Assembly (NCBI RefSeq): GCF_003853645.1
Contig: NZ_QTPO01000003.1
Span: 124,001 to 188,000 of the forward strand
Source of the DNA: Burkholderia sp. Bp9143
GTDB lineage: Bacteria; Pseudomonadota; Gammaproteobacteria; Burkholderiales; Burkholderiaceae
Reading direction: 5' to 3'
Length of the DNA stretch: 64,000 bases
This document shows positions 37,263 to 46,493 of this stretch, piece after piece (the stretch's first letter is position 1; every line of letters starts with the position of its first letter). The notes beneath the pieces are model-generated. The model had not been told where the DNA came from, did no database searches, and worked only from the letters and a program-made list of their open reading frames with translations. A program made the translations under genes and the position numbers.

Positions 37263-38228
37263 TCACACCACGTGCCGCGGTTCGCCGCGCACGAACGCGT
37301 CGACGTTGTCGACGAGCTGGTCGGCCAGTGCCTGCATCGCCTCGTCGCTCGCCCACGCGACGTGCGGCGTCAGGATGAATGCCGGATGCGACAGGAGCGC
37401 GTGGAACGGATGCGCGGCCGGCAGCGGCTCCTGCGTGACCACGTCGAAGCCCGCACCCGAAATCCGCCCCGACTGCAGCGCGTCGACGAGCGCGCTTTCA
37501 TCCACGAGCCCGCCGCGCGCGGTGTTGATCAGCAGCGGGCGGCGCGCCATCCGCGCGAACGCGGCCGCGTCGATCAGGTTCCGGGTCGCCGGCGTCAACG
37601 GGCAGTGCAGCGTGATCACGTCGCTGTCGCGCAGCAGCGTGTCGAGCGGCACATGGTCGCCGTCGCGGGCATCGCCATGTGCGGCGAACAGCACGCGCAT
37701 GCCGAGCGCGCGGGCGATCCCGGCCACCGCGCGGCCGAGCACGCCGTCGCCGACGATCCCGAGCGTCGCGCCGGCCAGGTCGCGGATCGGATGATCGAAG
37801 AAGCAGAACTGTCCGCTGTCGAGCCAGCGTCCCGCGCGCACCGCGTCGCGATACGCGACGAGGCTGCGCCGCAGCGCGAAGATCAGCGCGAACGTATGCT
37901 CGGGCACCGTGCGCACCGCATACCCGCGAATGTTGCTGACGACGATGCCGCGCGCCGCGCAGGCATCGAGATCGACGATGTCGGTGCCCGTCGCGGCGAT
38001 CGCGATCATTTTCAAATGCGGCGCACGGTCGAGCGCCGCCGCGTCGAGCCGGACCTTGTTGGTCACGACGATGTCTGCGTCGCCGATACGCACGGCCACT
38101 TCATGCGCGGCCGTCCGTTCGAAGGTCCGGAGGGCGTGCGGAAACGGAAACGGCTTCAGCACGGTCTGCGGCGACAACGTCGCGCGGTCGAGCAACACGA
38201 TCTTCGCGGGAGAGGAGCTGGAAAACAT
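37263..38228 (-). CDS. D-2-hydroxyacid dehydrogenase (hydroxypyruvate/glycerate type)
   Basis: 321-residue NAD(P)-dependent dehydrogenase. The N-terminal catalytic domain holds KMIAIAATGTDIVDLDACAARG. The nucleotide-binding motif LGIVGDGVLGRAVAG (GXGXXG) is at about 148-162. Catalytic Arg is in LINTARGGLVDE, and Glu and His are in FDVVTQEPLP and TPHVAWAS. ATG 38228 is selected because the catalytic domain begins there; the frame is open to 38309. Closest types are glycerate/hydroxypyruvate reductases; the substrate is not certain. Confidence 0.9.
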   Translation of the reverse strand: MFSSSSPAKIVLLDRATLSPQTVLKPFPFPHALRTFERTAAHEVAVRIGDADIVVTNKVRLDAAALDRAPHLKMIAIAATGTDIVDLDACAARGIVVSNIRGYAVRTVPEHTFALIFALRRSLVAYRDAVRAGRWLDSGQFCFFDHPIRDLAGATLGIVGDGVLGRAVAGIARALGMRVLFAAHGDARDGDHVPLDTLLRDSDVITLHCPLTPATRNLIDAAAFARMARRPLLINTARGGLVDESALVDALQSGRISGAGFDVVTQEPLPAAHPFHALLSHPAFILTPHVAWASDEAMQALADQLVDNVDAFVRGEPRHVV

Positions 38229-38321
38229 GGCGGGTCTCGCTGACGGGCGCCCGGCGGGCGCGCAACGGCAACGATTCTGCCAACGGCGCGCGTGATCGGG
38301 CTTGCGCATTGCGCGAGCGCG

Positions 38322-38395
38322 CTTTCCCGCGCGGAAAGGGCGGCGCGACGCTTTCCGGCTTCACGGCCATGCGTGCCTTTCCGTTCGGGAAAGGC
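38322..38395. repeat. Cluster of CTTTCC...GGAAAG hairpins in a divergent promoter region
   Basis: Two short hairpins of related sequence: CTTTCCCGCGCGGAAAGG (38322-38339) and GCCTTTCCGTTCGGGAAAGGC (38375-38395, 8-bp stem, 5-nt loop). A third copy, CTTTCCCGCGCAGAAAGG, is at 44887-44904 in another upstream region. They may be a small dispersed repeat family of this genome. Confidence 0.55.
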
Positions 38396-38479
38396 TGGTT
38401 GAGCATCGATCGATTTTCGCCGGATGCGAACGCCGTCATGATCGCCGTCATCGACAACACGATTTCATCGGAGACAGTC

Positions 38480-39670
38480 ATGACGCGCCCCCTGGACGGT
38501 ATTCGCGTGCTGGAACTCGGCCAACTGATCGCCGGGCCGTTCGCGGGCCGGATGCTCGCCGAATTCGGCGCGGACGTGATCAAGGTCGAGCCGCCCGGCG
38601 TCGGCGACCCGCTGCGCAAATGGCGGCTGCTGCACGACGGCACGTCGGTCTGGTGGGCCGCGCAGTCGCGCAACAAGACCTCGCTCGCGCTCGACCTGCG
38701 CACGCCCGAAGGGCAGGACGTCGTGCGTCGGCTCGTCGCCGAGACCGACGTGCTGATCGAGAACTTCCGGCCCGGCACGCTCGAAGGCTGGGGGCTCGGC
38801 TGGGACGCGCTGTCCGCGATCAACCCCGGGCTCGTGATGCTGCGCGTCTCGGGCTTCGGCCAGACCGGCCCGTATCGCGACCGGCCCGGCTTCGGCGTGA
38901 TCGCCGAGGCGATGGGCGGCCTGCGTCACCTGACCGGCGAACCGGGCCGCACGCCGGTGCGTGTCGGCGTGTCGCTCGGCGATTCGCTGTCGGCGCTGCA
39001 CGGCGTGATCGGCATCCTGCTCGCGCTGCGCCATCGCGAGCAGCAGGGCGGCAAGGGGCAGGTCGTCGACGTCGCACTGTACGAATCCGTCTTCAACATG
39101 ATGGAAAGCCTGCTGCCCGAATACTCGGTGTTCGGCGCGGTGCGCGAGGCGGCCGGCAGCAGCCTGCCCGGCATCGCGCCGACCAACGCGTACCGCTGCC
39201 GCGACGGCAAGTACGCGCTGATCGCCGGCAACGGCGACAGCATCTTCCGGCGCCTGATGGAACTGATCGGGCGCCCCGACCTCGGCAACGATCCGGCGCT
39301 CGCGCACAACGACGGGCGCGTCGCGCAGGTCGCGCGCATCGACGCGGCGATCGGCGAATGGAGCGCGCGGCACGACCTCGACGGCGTGCTCGCCGCGCTG
39401 AACGACGCGCGCATTCCGTCCGGGCGCATCTACGACGTCGCGGACATCGCGGCCGATCCGCATTACCGCGCGCGCGACATGATCGTCGACGCGGCGCTGC
39501 CCGACGGCACGCCCGTGCTCGTGCCGGGCATCGTGCCGAAACTCGGCGCGACGCCGGGACGCATCGAGCGTCCGGCACCCGCGCTCGGCGCCGATACCGA
39601 CGCGGTACTCGAATCGATCGGCATCGATGCCGCGACGCGCGACGACTGGCGCACGCGCGGCGTGATCTGA
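38480..39670 (+). CDS. CaiB/BaiF-family CoA-transferase
   Basis: 396-residue class III CoA-transferase. LDGIRVLELGQLIAGPFAGRM at the N-terminus and EFGADVIKVEPPGVGDPLR are standard. The catalytic Asp is expected in the region VVDVALYESVFNMMESLLPEY (about residue 197). GGAGAC lies before ATG 38480; the upstream open frame to 38309 covers repeat DNA. It is followed 21 nt later by an HMG-CoA-lyase-like gene, so it may activate a dicarboxylic acid as CoA ester for that lyase. Confidence 0.93.
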   Translation: MTRPLDGIRVLELGQLIAGPFAGRMLAEFGADVIKVEPPGVGDPLRKWRLLHDGTSVWWAAQSRNKTSLALDLRTPEGQDVVRRLVAETDVLIENFRPGTLEGWGLGWDALSAINPGLVMLRVSGFGQTGPYRDRPGFGVIAEAMGGLRHLTGEPGRTPVRVGVSLGDSLSALHGVIGILLALRHREQQGGKGQVVDVALYESVFNMMESLLPEYSVFGAVREAAGSSLPGIAPTNAYRCRDGKYALIAGNGDSIFRRLMELIGRPDLGNDPALAHNDGRVAQVARIDAAIGEWSARHDLDGVLAALNDARIPSGRIYDVADIAADPHYRARDMIVDAALPDGTPVLVPGIVPKLGATPGRIERPAPALGADTDAVLESIGIDAATRDDWRTRGVI

Positions 39671-39691
39671 ACCGGCCACCGGGACGACCAC

Positions 39692-40654
39692 ATGAGCAAG
39701 CATCCCCAACGACTCTACATCCACGAAGTCGCGACACGCGACGGTTTCCAGAATGAAGCGGCGTTCGTCGACACCGACGACAAGATCGCGCTGGTCGACG
39801 CGTTGAGCGCGTGCGGCTACGCGAAGATCGAGGTCACGTCGTTCACGTCGCCAAAGGCGATCCCCGCGCTGCGCGACGCGGAAGCCGTGATGCACGGCAT
39901 CGTGCGCGCGCCGGGCGTCGTCTATACGGTGCTCGTGCCGAACGTGCGCGGCGCGGAGCGTGCACTGTCGTGCGGCGTCGACGAGGTGAACCTCGTGATG
40001 TCGATGAGCGAGAGCCACAACCGCGCGAACCTGCGGATGACCCGCGAGCAGTCGTTCGCGCAACTGCGCGACGTGATCGATGCGGTGCGCGGCACGGGCG
40101 TCGCGATCAACGTGTCGCTGTCGACCGCGATGGGCTGCCCGATGGAAGGCGACGTACGCGCGGAAACCGTGCTCGCGTGGATGCAGCGCTTCGCGGATCT
40201 CGGCGTGCACGGCTTCACGCTGTGCGACACGACCGGCATGGCGTATCCGTCGCAGGTGCGCGACCTGGCCGAACGCGCGCGCGAACGCTTCGGCGCGCTG
40301 CAGCTCACGCTGCACTTTCACAACACGCGCGGGATGGCGCTCGCGAACACGCTCGCCGCGCTCGACGCCGGCATCGACCGCTTCGACGCGTCGCTCGGCG
40401 GGCTGGGCGGCTGTCCGTACGCGCCGGGTGCGACCGGCAACGCGTGCACCGAGGAACTCGTGCACATGCTCGCGCTCGACGGCTACGATACGGGCATCGA
40501 CCTCGCGGCCGTGCTCGCCGCGGCCGCGCGGCTGCCCGCGCTGATCGGGCATGACGTGCCGAGCCAGATCCTGAAGGCCGGGCGCCGCTCGGATCTTCAT
40601 CCGCCGCCGCGCGCCGAGGCCGGCGACATGCCGGCGCAGCGGGCTTTCTCGTGA
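39692..40654 (+). CDS. Hydroxymethylglutaryl-CoA lyase-like enzyme
   Basis: 320-residue TIM-barrel lyase. VATRDGFQNE near residue 13 supplies the metal- and base-binding Arg-Asp. LHFHNTRGMALAN gives the His-X-His metal ligands, and GGLGGCPYAPGATGN near residue 235 holds the catalytic Cys loop of HMG-CoA lyases. It may cleave HMG-CoA or a related citramalyl-type ester produced with the CoA-transferase upstream. The true substrate is unproven. Confidence 0.92.
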   Translation: MSKHPQRLYIHEVATRDGFQNEAAFVDTDDKIALVDALSACGYAKIEVTSFTSPKAIPALRDAEAVMHGIVRAPGVVYTVLVPNVRGAERALSCGVDEVNLVMSMSESHNRANLRMTREQSFAQLRDVIDAVRGTGVAINVSLSTAMGCPMEGDVRAETVLAWMQRFADLGVHGFTLCDTTGMAYPSQVRDLAERARERFGALQLTLHFHNTRGMALANTLAALDAGIDRFDASLGGLGGCPYAPGATGNACTEELVHMLALDGYDTGIDLAAVLAAAARLPALIGHDVPSQILKAGRRSDLHPPPRAEAGDMPAQRAFS

Positions 40655-40679
40655 ACAGTCGTGAACAGGAGCGAATCAC

Positions 40680-41063
40680 ATGGCGCTGATTGACCACCTC
40701 GACCACCTCGTGCTGACCTGCGTCGATCCGGAGCGGACGAAGCACTTCTATACGGAAGTGCTGCAGATGCAGCTCGAAACCTTCGGCGCGGGCCGGCTCG
40801 CGTTCCGCTTCGGCAACCAGAAGATCAACCTGCACGTGCGCGGCGCGGAGTTCGAGCCGAAAGCGCACGTGCCTGTGCCCGGCGCGCTCGACCTGTGCTT
40901 CATCGCGGCGGTGCCGCTCGACGACGTGATCGCGCATCTGCGCCGCGTCGAATGGCCGATCGTCGAAGGGCCCGTCGAGCGCACCGGCGCGACGCAGAAG
41001 ATCCGGTCGGTGTACCTGCGCGACCCGGACCTGAACCTGATCGAGATTTCCGAGCTGGTCTGA
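40680..41063 (+). CDS. VOC (glyoxalase/bleomycin resistance) family protein
   Basis: 127-residue vicinal-oxygen-chelate protein. The first metal His is in IDHLDHLVLTC (3-13), and the last Glu is in DPDLNLIEISE at the C-terminus. It has the two beta-alpha-beta-beta-beta halves expected. It follows the lyase by 25 nt, co-directional, with a GGAG site about 10 nt upstream (caggagcga). It could be an isomerase or lyase of the same pathway; function unproven. Confidence 0.9.
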   Translation: MALIDHLDHLVLTCVDPERTKHFYTEVLQMQLETFGAGRLAFRFGNQKINLHVRGAEFEPKAHVPVPGALDLCFIAAVPLDDVIAHLRRVEWPIVEGPVERTGATQKIRSVYLRDPDLNLIEISELV

Positions 41064-41319
41064 GTCGCGCTGAGCCGTGCCGGTCGTGCCGCGTCATCGC
41101 GCCGGTCCGCCGGTCCGCGCACGCGTCGACACGACGTGCCCGTTGCGTGCGCAGTCCTCCGCCGAAAGCGGACAGGCGCGCGCCGCACCCGCCGATTCCG
41201 GATAGCCGGCCCGGGTTGCGCTGCGGATAATGGTGCAACGGCGTCAGACCGTCCGGCGCCTTCGCAGCGGGCACCGCGAACGTCCCGCACATCCGCAATC
41301 CGACCCAGGCGCTTCCCGA

Positions 41320-42147
41320 ATGACGATCCTCTATCGCGGCATGGACCGCGCGGCGCTCGACGCCGCCTACCTGAACACGAAGGCCATTCCCGATTTCCCC
41401 GCGGTGCTCGCATCCTGCCAGGCGCGCAGCGCGGCGCTTTACGACGCGACGCCCGGGCGGCGCGACCTGCGTTACGGCGCGCGGCCGGCGCAGCGCTTCG
41501 ACTGGCTGCGGTGCGGCCGGCCCGACGCGCCGCTGTTCGTGTTCATTCACGGCGGCTACTGGCAGCACTGCGCGAAAGAGGATTTCGCGTATGCGGCCGC
41601 CGGGCCGCTCGCACGCGGCTTCGACGTCGTGCTCGCCGAATACACGCTCGCACCAGCTGCATCGATGGCCGACATCGTCGGCGAGATCGGCGCGTTGCTC
41701 GACCATCTCGCGGCCGACCCCGACGGCATCGGCACCGCTGGGCGACCGATTCACCTGAGCGGTCACTCGGCCGGCGGCCATCTGACGGCCGTGCATCGCG
41801 CGCATCCGGCGGTCGTGTCGGCGCTCGCGATCAGCCCGCTCGTCGATCTCGAGCCGATCTCGCTGTGCGTGCTCGACGACAAGCTGAAACTCACCGCGCA
41901 GGAAATCGCCGCCTACAGCCCGCTGCGTCATGTCGGGCCCGGCGCACCGACCGTCGTCGCGGTCGGTGCGGCCGAGTTGCCCGAACTCGTGCGCCAGGCG
42001 CACGAATACGCGGACGCGTGCGAAGCGGCCGGCGAACGGATCGCGCGTGCCTGGCTGCCCGGCATGCAGCACTTTACGGTGCTCGACGATCTCGCGACAC
42101 CCGACAGCGCGATGCTCGCCGCATTGCAGGCGATCGCACCGCGCTGA
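41320..42147 (+). CDS. Alpha/beta hydrolase, arylformamidase-like
   Basis: 275-residue hydrolase with an oxyanion-hole motif HGGYWQ (about residue 76) and nucleophile GHSAGGH (about 149), typical of arylformamidase/esterase relatives. The catalytic His is probably in [11 protein letters not shown] near residue 250. ATG 41320 is preferred over the open frame to 41230, as family similarity starts with [16 protein letters not shown]. The gap before it (41064-41319) contains no gene. The substrate is unknown. Confidence 0.87.
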   Translation: MTILYRGMDRAALDAAYLNTKAIPDFPAVLASCQARSAALYDATPGRRDLRYGARPAQRFDWLRCGRPDAPLFVFIHGGYWQHCAKEDFAYAAAGPLARGFDVVLAEYTLAPAASMADIVGEIGALLDHLAADPDGIGTAGRPIHLSGHSAGGHLTAVHRAHPAVVSALAISPLVDLEPISLCVLDDKLKLTAQEIAAYSPLRHVGPGAPTVVAVGAAELPELVRQAHEYADACEAAGERIARAWLPGMQHFTVLDDLATPDSAMLAALQAIAPR

Positions 42148-42267
42148 CCGCGCCGTTTTGCGTCGTCCTGCGCGATGTCGCGCCGTGCGCGGCCGGGCGT
42201 ATGATCGGCATCAGGCCGGTCCGGCGCCGTTCGCGCGCGCCGCATGGCTTTCCCCAGGACCTTCATC

Positions 42268-43161
42268 ATGGTGAACCCGCTTCATTTCGATCTGCAGTCG
42301 CTGCGCGTATTCGCGCTCGTCGCCGAGCACGGCAGCCTGACCAAGGCGGCCGAACACGGCCAGCTCACGTTGTCCGCGGTCAGCAAGCGGATCGCCGAAC
42401 TCGAGAGCGTGACCGGCAGCGCGCTGTTCGTCCGGCATGCACGCGGCGTCGAGCTGACGCCTGCGGGCCACGCGCTGCTCGACCATGCGGCGAAGGTGAT
42501 CGAGCAGGTCAACCGGATGGCGCACGAGATGAGCGACTACGTCGCCGGCGTGCGCGGCCACATTCACGTGTGGACCAATACGTCGGCCATCGTCCAGTTC
42601 CTGCCGGCCGATCTCGCCACGTTCCTCACCGACAACCCAGGCATCAAGGTCAGTCTCGAGGAGCGGCTGAGCCACGAGATCGTCGACGCGCTCGCGTCCG
42701 GCAAGGCCGATCTCGGCGTGTTCGCGGACAACGTCCCGGCACCCGGCATCGAACGCCGTCTGTACCGGCGCGACGAGCTCGTGCTGCTCGTGCCGCGCGG
42801 GCATCGCTTCGCCGCGCACGACAGCATCCGCTTCGCGGACACGCTCGATGAAGACTACGTCGGCCTGAGCGACGGCAGTTCGCTGCTCGCGCGGATGACC
42901 GACGCCGCATTCGCGGCCGAGCGCTCGCTGAAGCTGCGCATCCAGGTATCGAATTTCGACGGCGTGAGCCGGATGATCGAGGCCGGGCTCGGGATCGGCG
43001 TGCTGCCGCGCGATGCGGTGACCGGCGAGCGCGCGGCGCGGCTGGGGGTCGTGAAGCTCGACGACGCGTGGGCGACGCGCACGCTGTGGGTCGGCGTGAA
43101 AGCCGGCACCGTGCTGACCACCGACATCGCGAAGCTGTTCGATTTCATGTCGGCACGCTGA
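42268..43161 (+). CDS. LysR-family transcriptional regulator
   Basis: 297-residue LTTR. The N-terminal helix-turn-helix (about 5-65) reads LQSLRVFALVAEHGSLTKAA and SAVSKRIAELESVTGSALF, with LysR_substrate domain after it (IEAGLGIGVLPRDAV). ATG 42268 has AGGA about 9 nt upstream; the in-frame ATG 42244 (8 codons earlier) is possible. It is co-directional with the hydrolase and convergent with an MFS gene. The target is unknown. Confidence 0.92.
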   Translation: MVNPLHFDLQSLRVFALVAEHGSLTKAAEHGQLTLSAVSKRIAELESVTGSALFVRHARGVELTPAGHALLDHAAKVIEQVNRMAHEMSDYVAGVRGHIHVWTNTSAIVQFLPADLATFLTDNPGIKVSLEERLSHEIVDALASGKADLGVFADNVPAPGIERRLYRRDELVLLVPRGHRFAAHDSIRFADTLDEDYVGLSDGSSLLARMTDAAFAAERSLKLRIQVSNFDGVSRMIEAGLGIGVLPRDAVTGERAARLGVVKLDDAWATRTLWVGVKAGTVLTTDIAKLFDFMSAR

Positions 43162-43194
43162 ACCCTCCGAGCGCGCCGCGCGCGCGATGCACGG

Positions 43195-43226
43195 GGCACG
43201 GGGCACGCAGCTGCATGCCCCGTGCC
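43195..43226. terminator. 32-nt near-perfect palindrome between convergent genes
   Basis: GGCACGGGGCA, then CGCAGCTGCA, then TGCCCCGTGCC: an 11-bp perfect outer stem with a centre that is itself GCAGCTGC. It lies between the stops of the LysR (43161) and MFS (43237) genes. It could stop transcription from both sides, but no T-run follows on either strand. Confidence 0.55.
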
Positions 43227-43236
43227 GGTCGCCGCG

Positions 43237-44694
43237 TCATACCGGGTTGATGTCGTCCTGGCTGCGCCGCGTGGTCAGCGGCCCGAGCACGCGCAGCGTA
43301 ACGGCGACGATGCCGAGCGCGACCGAGATCACGCCGAACATCGCACCCGCGCCATGTTCGGCCAGCACCGGCAGCAGCACGAACGGCAGCGCGCCGCTGA
43401 CGATGCGCGACAGCGCATACGTGCTGCCGATCGCGGTCGAGCGTACGCGTGCCGGGAAGATTTCCGCCTGGTACACGTGATACGCGTTGCTGAACACGTT
43501 CGATGCACAGGTCGTCAGGAAACCGAAGCAGACGATCAGCATCGTATTGCCCGAATACGCGAAGCACAGCCCGAACGCGGCGATCGACAGGATCGACACG
43601 ATCACGAGCGTGCGGCGCTCGATCCAGTTCAACAGCGGAATCGACAGCAGCGAGCCGATCGGATAACCGATGAACGACAGCGCAATGAACAGCGTGCTGT
43701 CCGTCACGTCGAACCCGCGGCTCTTGACGACCGTGCCCGCGAGGGTGCCGAAGCCGTAATAGCCGAAGCCCTGGAACAGGTGGAATACCGCGAGCATCAG
43801 GTAGCGCGCGCCGTAGGGCCGGCGGCGCAGCAGCGCGATGCGCTCGCCGAGGCTCAGTGGCCGCTGCGGTTCGGCCGATGCCGCGAACTGCGCGGGCACG
43901 CGCACGCCCGCGCTGTCCGCGAAGCGCTTCGCCGCGGCATGCGCATCCGCGGTGCGGCCCTGCGCGAGCAGCCAGCGCGGGCTTTCCGGCAGCCGGTGCT
44001 GAACCAGCAGCACGTACACGGCGCCGAGGCTGCCGATCGCGAGGATGATGCGCCAGCCGGCCACGCCCGCGACATGCAGCGGATTCAGCCACAGTGCGAG
44101 GAAGCCGACCAGCGGCACCGCGACGTACGAAGTCGTATAGGCCCACGCGGCGAGCCGTCCGCGCTTTTCCTTCGGCAGAATTTCGGACAGGAAGCTGTCG
44201 GCGACCGGGTAGATCGCGCCGACGCCGATACCCGTCAGGAACCGGCATGCGACCAGCATGTCGGCGTTCACCGAGAATGCGCCGATCAGCGAGAACGCGC
44301 TGTACCAGACGAGCGTCATCACAAACGCCTTGCGCCGGCCGATGCGGTCGGCGAGGCTGCCGAGACACATCGCGCCGACGAACATCCCGATGAATGCCGA
44401 CGCCAGCAGCAGCTTGAAATCGGCGCTTTGCCGGCTCAGCCCGTATTCGTTCTGCAGCGCGGAGCCGATCGTGCTGACGAGGAAGATCTCGAACATGTCG
44501 AAGAACAGCCCGATGCCGATCACCCAGACGACGAATCGGTGCAGTGCGCCGACCGGCAGGTCGTCCATGAATTCGCCGAGCGTGATGCCGCGGGCGGGCA
44601 GGGCCTTCGCATCGGCGCCGGCCCGGGCCGCGGACGGTACGGCGGACGCGGGTCCGCCCGCGGTGCCGCCAAGGTCGAGGGATTGGCTGTTCAT
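43237..44694 (-). CDS. MFS transporter (sugar/aromatic-acid type)
   Basis: 485-residue major facilitator with 12 membrane segments. The loop after helix 2 has LGSLADRIGRRKAFV and helix 4-5 has GIGVGAIYPVADSFLSEILPKEKRGR, the pattern of the sugar/metabolite and aromatic-acid groups. A long cytosolic loop sits between helices 6 and 7. A GGAG site precedes ATG 44694. A LysR regulator converges from the left. The substrate is unknown. Confidence 0.9.
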   Translation of the reverse strand: MNSQSLDLGGTAGGPASAVPSAARAGADAKALPARGITLGEFMDDLPVGALHRFVVWVIGIGLFFDMFEIFLVSTIGSALQNEYGLSRQSADFKLLLASAFIGMFVGAMCLGSLADRIGRRKAFVMTLVWYSAFSLIGAFSVNADMLVACRFLTGIGVGAIYPVADSFLSEILPKEKRGRLAAWAYTTSYVAVPLVGFLALWLNPLHVAGVAGWRIILAIGSLGAVYVLLVQHRLPESPRWLLAQGRTADAHAAAKRFADSAGVRVPAQFAASAEPQRPLSLGERIALLRRRPYGARYLMLAVFHLFQGFGYYGFGTLAGTVVKSRGFDVTDSTLFIALSFIGYPIGSLLSIPLLNWIERRTLVIVSILSIAAFGLCFAYSGNTMLIVCFGFLTTCASNVFSNAYHVYQAEIFPARVRSTAIGSTYALSRIVSGALPFVLLPVLAEHGAGAMFGVISVALGIVAVTLRVLGPLTTRRSQDDINPV

Positions 44695-45136
44695 CGTGTC
44701 TCCAGATTGTCGATTTGCCGTGGCGCGACGCCCGGCCGTTCGCGGCCGGCCTGGCGGGCCCGGTCGCGCGACGCGACGCATGTGCCCGCCAGGCCCGCTA
44801 AGGGCCGGATGCGCGGGCGGCGCCGATCGTCCGAAACATGGTGGGCGAATTTGCTCGACGCGATAATTGCGGATGCTTCAAGCATCCTTTCCCGCGCAGA
44901 AAGGCTGCGGAACGCCCGCGGGACGGGCTTCGGATGAAGGGCCGGCCGCCGCGGAAACACAAGGGCAGGGAAAACCATGGGAGGCGCTGTGCGTGTTCGG
45001 CGGTCCGCGACGCCGTACGGAGCGGTTCGGCAGGGTCGAGCCGGCCGGCGCCGCGCTACGGAGCGGCAGGCGCAACCTCCCGCATTCGTCACGCGCTATT
45101 GCCCGATGCAATGCCTCGGTCGCGCCGCGTTGCCGC
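44695..45136. other. Gene-free upstream region of the MFS gene with palindromes
   Basis: 442 nt between the MFS start and the end of the SGNH hydrolase gene. No ORF looks like protein. It contains a perfect 17-bp operator-like palindrome GGATGCTTCAAGCATCC (44871-44887), directly abutted by the CTTTCCCGCGCAGAAAGG hairpin (44887-44904) also seen near 38.3 kb. Confidence 0.5.
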
Positions 45137-46291
45137 TCATCGCGACGCGCACGATTCGGGACCTCCGGCTGTCGCCGTTACACCGGTATCGATATCGAGG
45201 TCTGAGTCGGCCCGTTCCTGCCGAACCGTATCCGATGCAACTGCCTGCAACCTTGCCGCCATGTCGGGTGCGATGCCGAGTTGCACGGCTGCTTGCTCCC
45301 GAGGTCCCAATGTACGGACGTCGACACCGGCGATCTGCTGGAACAGCACCAGCGCGCTCAGGTAAGCGCCCAGCACGCCCGGATGCAGATAATCGGGCCG
45401 CGAGATCGGCGGGTCGTTCTGCGCGCGGATGCCGTACCACAGCAGCGGCGCGCCGGACGGCGCATACGGATCGGGATCGGCCACACCGGTCGTCCACGCG
45501 CGCTGCCACGCGCGGCCGACCGGCGCGACGGCGGCGATCGCCGGATCGGTCCGGCGCGCACCATCGAATGCATCGCGATAGGCGGCGACGAGTTCGGCGA
45601 GACGATCGACATAGCGTGCGTGAAAGCCGGCGCTGCCCAGTTCGCCGGCAAGCACTTTCGCGAGATCGGCGCGCGGCCAGGTCTCATACAGGTAGATACG
45701 CGCTTGCGGCGCGGCCGCACGAATGCCGCGCGCCAGTTTCGCGACGCTCGCACGGAAACCGGCCGGATCGCTGGCGCGGCTGTGCGTGAGCGCGAACGGC
45801 AGCGGCTTCGCGCTCAGTTCCTGCAGGACGACCACATCCCACGTGGGCCGGTCGATCACGTCCGATGCGACGCGGTCATGTTTCGCGAGACTCGTCGCCG
45901 ACATCGCCTCGAGGTGGACATCGTAGTCGAGCCCGGCTTCGGCGGCGAAGCGCGCGAAGATCCCCGGAATCCCGCCCCACGGCCCCGGCTCACGTTCCGA
46001 GCGAGCACCGGTCTGCCCGACGTTTTCGTCGACGACCTGCACGGTGCCGTCGATGTCCTGGCCGCCGGCACGCATCGCGCCGTACGAACGCACGGGCGTG
46101 TAACGGCCGTGCGTGAGGCTGTCGCCGACGAACAGGATACGTTGCGGCGTGCGCGTTGCCGGTACGGGCGACCCGCTCGGCGAGTCCGTTACCGAGACGG
46201 CCGTGGCCGGCCCGGCGACCAGCAACGTCAAGGCGCACGTCAGCGCGAAACGCATGATCGGGCAACAGAACGAGGGCATGTCGGTCATCAC
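45137..46291 (-). CDS. Secreted SGNH/GDSL-type hydrolase
   Basis: 384-residue hydrolase. Signal-like hydrophobic segment [19 protein letters not shown] starts at residue 13; the protein is probably exported. Block [11 protein letters not shown] (about 52-61) holds the nucleophile Ser, and the late [14 protein letters not shown] supplies Asp and His. The start is ambiguous: ATG 46291, 46288, 46279 and 46255 are all in frame, and the last would put the signal peptide first. It stands alone; the substrate is unknown. Confidence 0.8.
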   Translation of the reverse strand: MMTDMPSFCCPIMRFALTCALTLLVAGPATAVSVTDSPSGSPVPATRTPQRILFVGDSLTHGRYTPVRSYGAMRAGGQDIDGTVQVVDENVGQTGARSEREPGPWGGIPGIFARFAAEAGLDYDVHLEAMSATSLAKHDRVASDVIDRPTWDVVVLQELSAKPLPFALTHSRASDPAGFRASVAKLARGIRAAAPQARIYLYETWPRADLAKVLAGELGSAGFHARYVDRLAELVAAYRDAFDGARRTDPAIAAVAPVGRAWQRAWTTGVADPDPYAPSGAPLLWYGIRAQNDPPISRPDYLHPGVLGAYLSALVLFQQIAGVDVRTLGPREQAAVQLGIAPDMAARLQAVASDTVRQERADSDLDIDTGVTATAGGPESCASR

Positions 46292-46493
46292 GGGGGTTCC
46301 GGAGGGACGCGTGGCCGCAGTATTTCACGAAGCGGCTCGACGGGGCATATGCCGTTCGGCAGACTTGGATGCGTTTTCCCGGTCGGCTATCCTGAGCGCT
46401 GAACTCTCGAAATGCCGGCTCGCCGGCCAACCCACGTGCCACTCGCCGCACGCTTCCCGTTTGCGTTCACGCCGCCCACAGGAGACGCACGAC

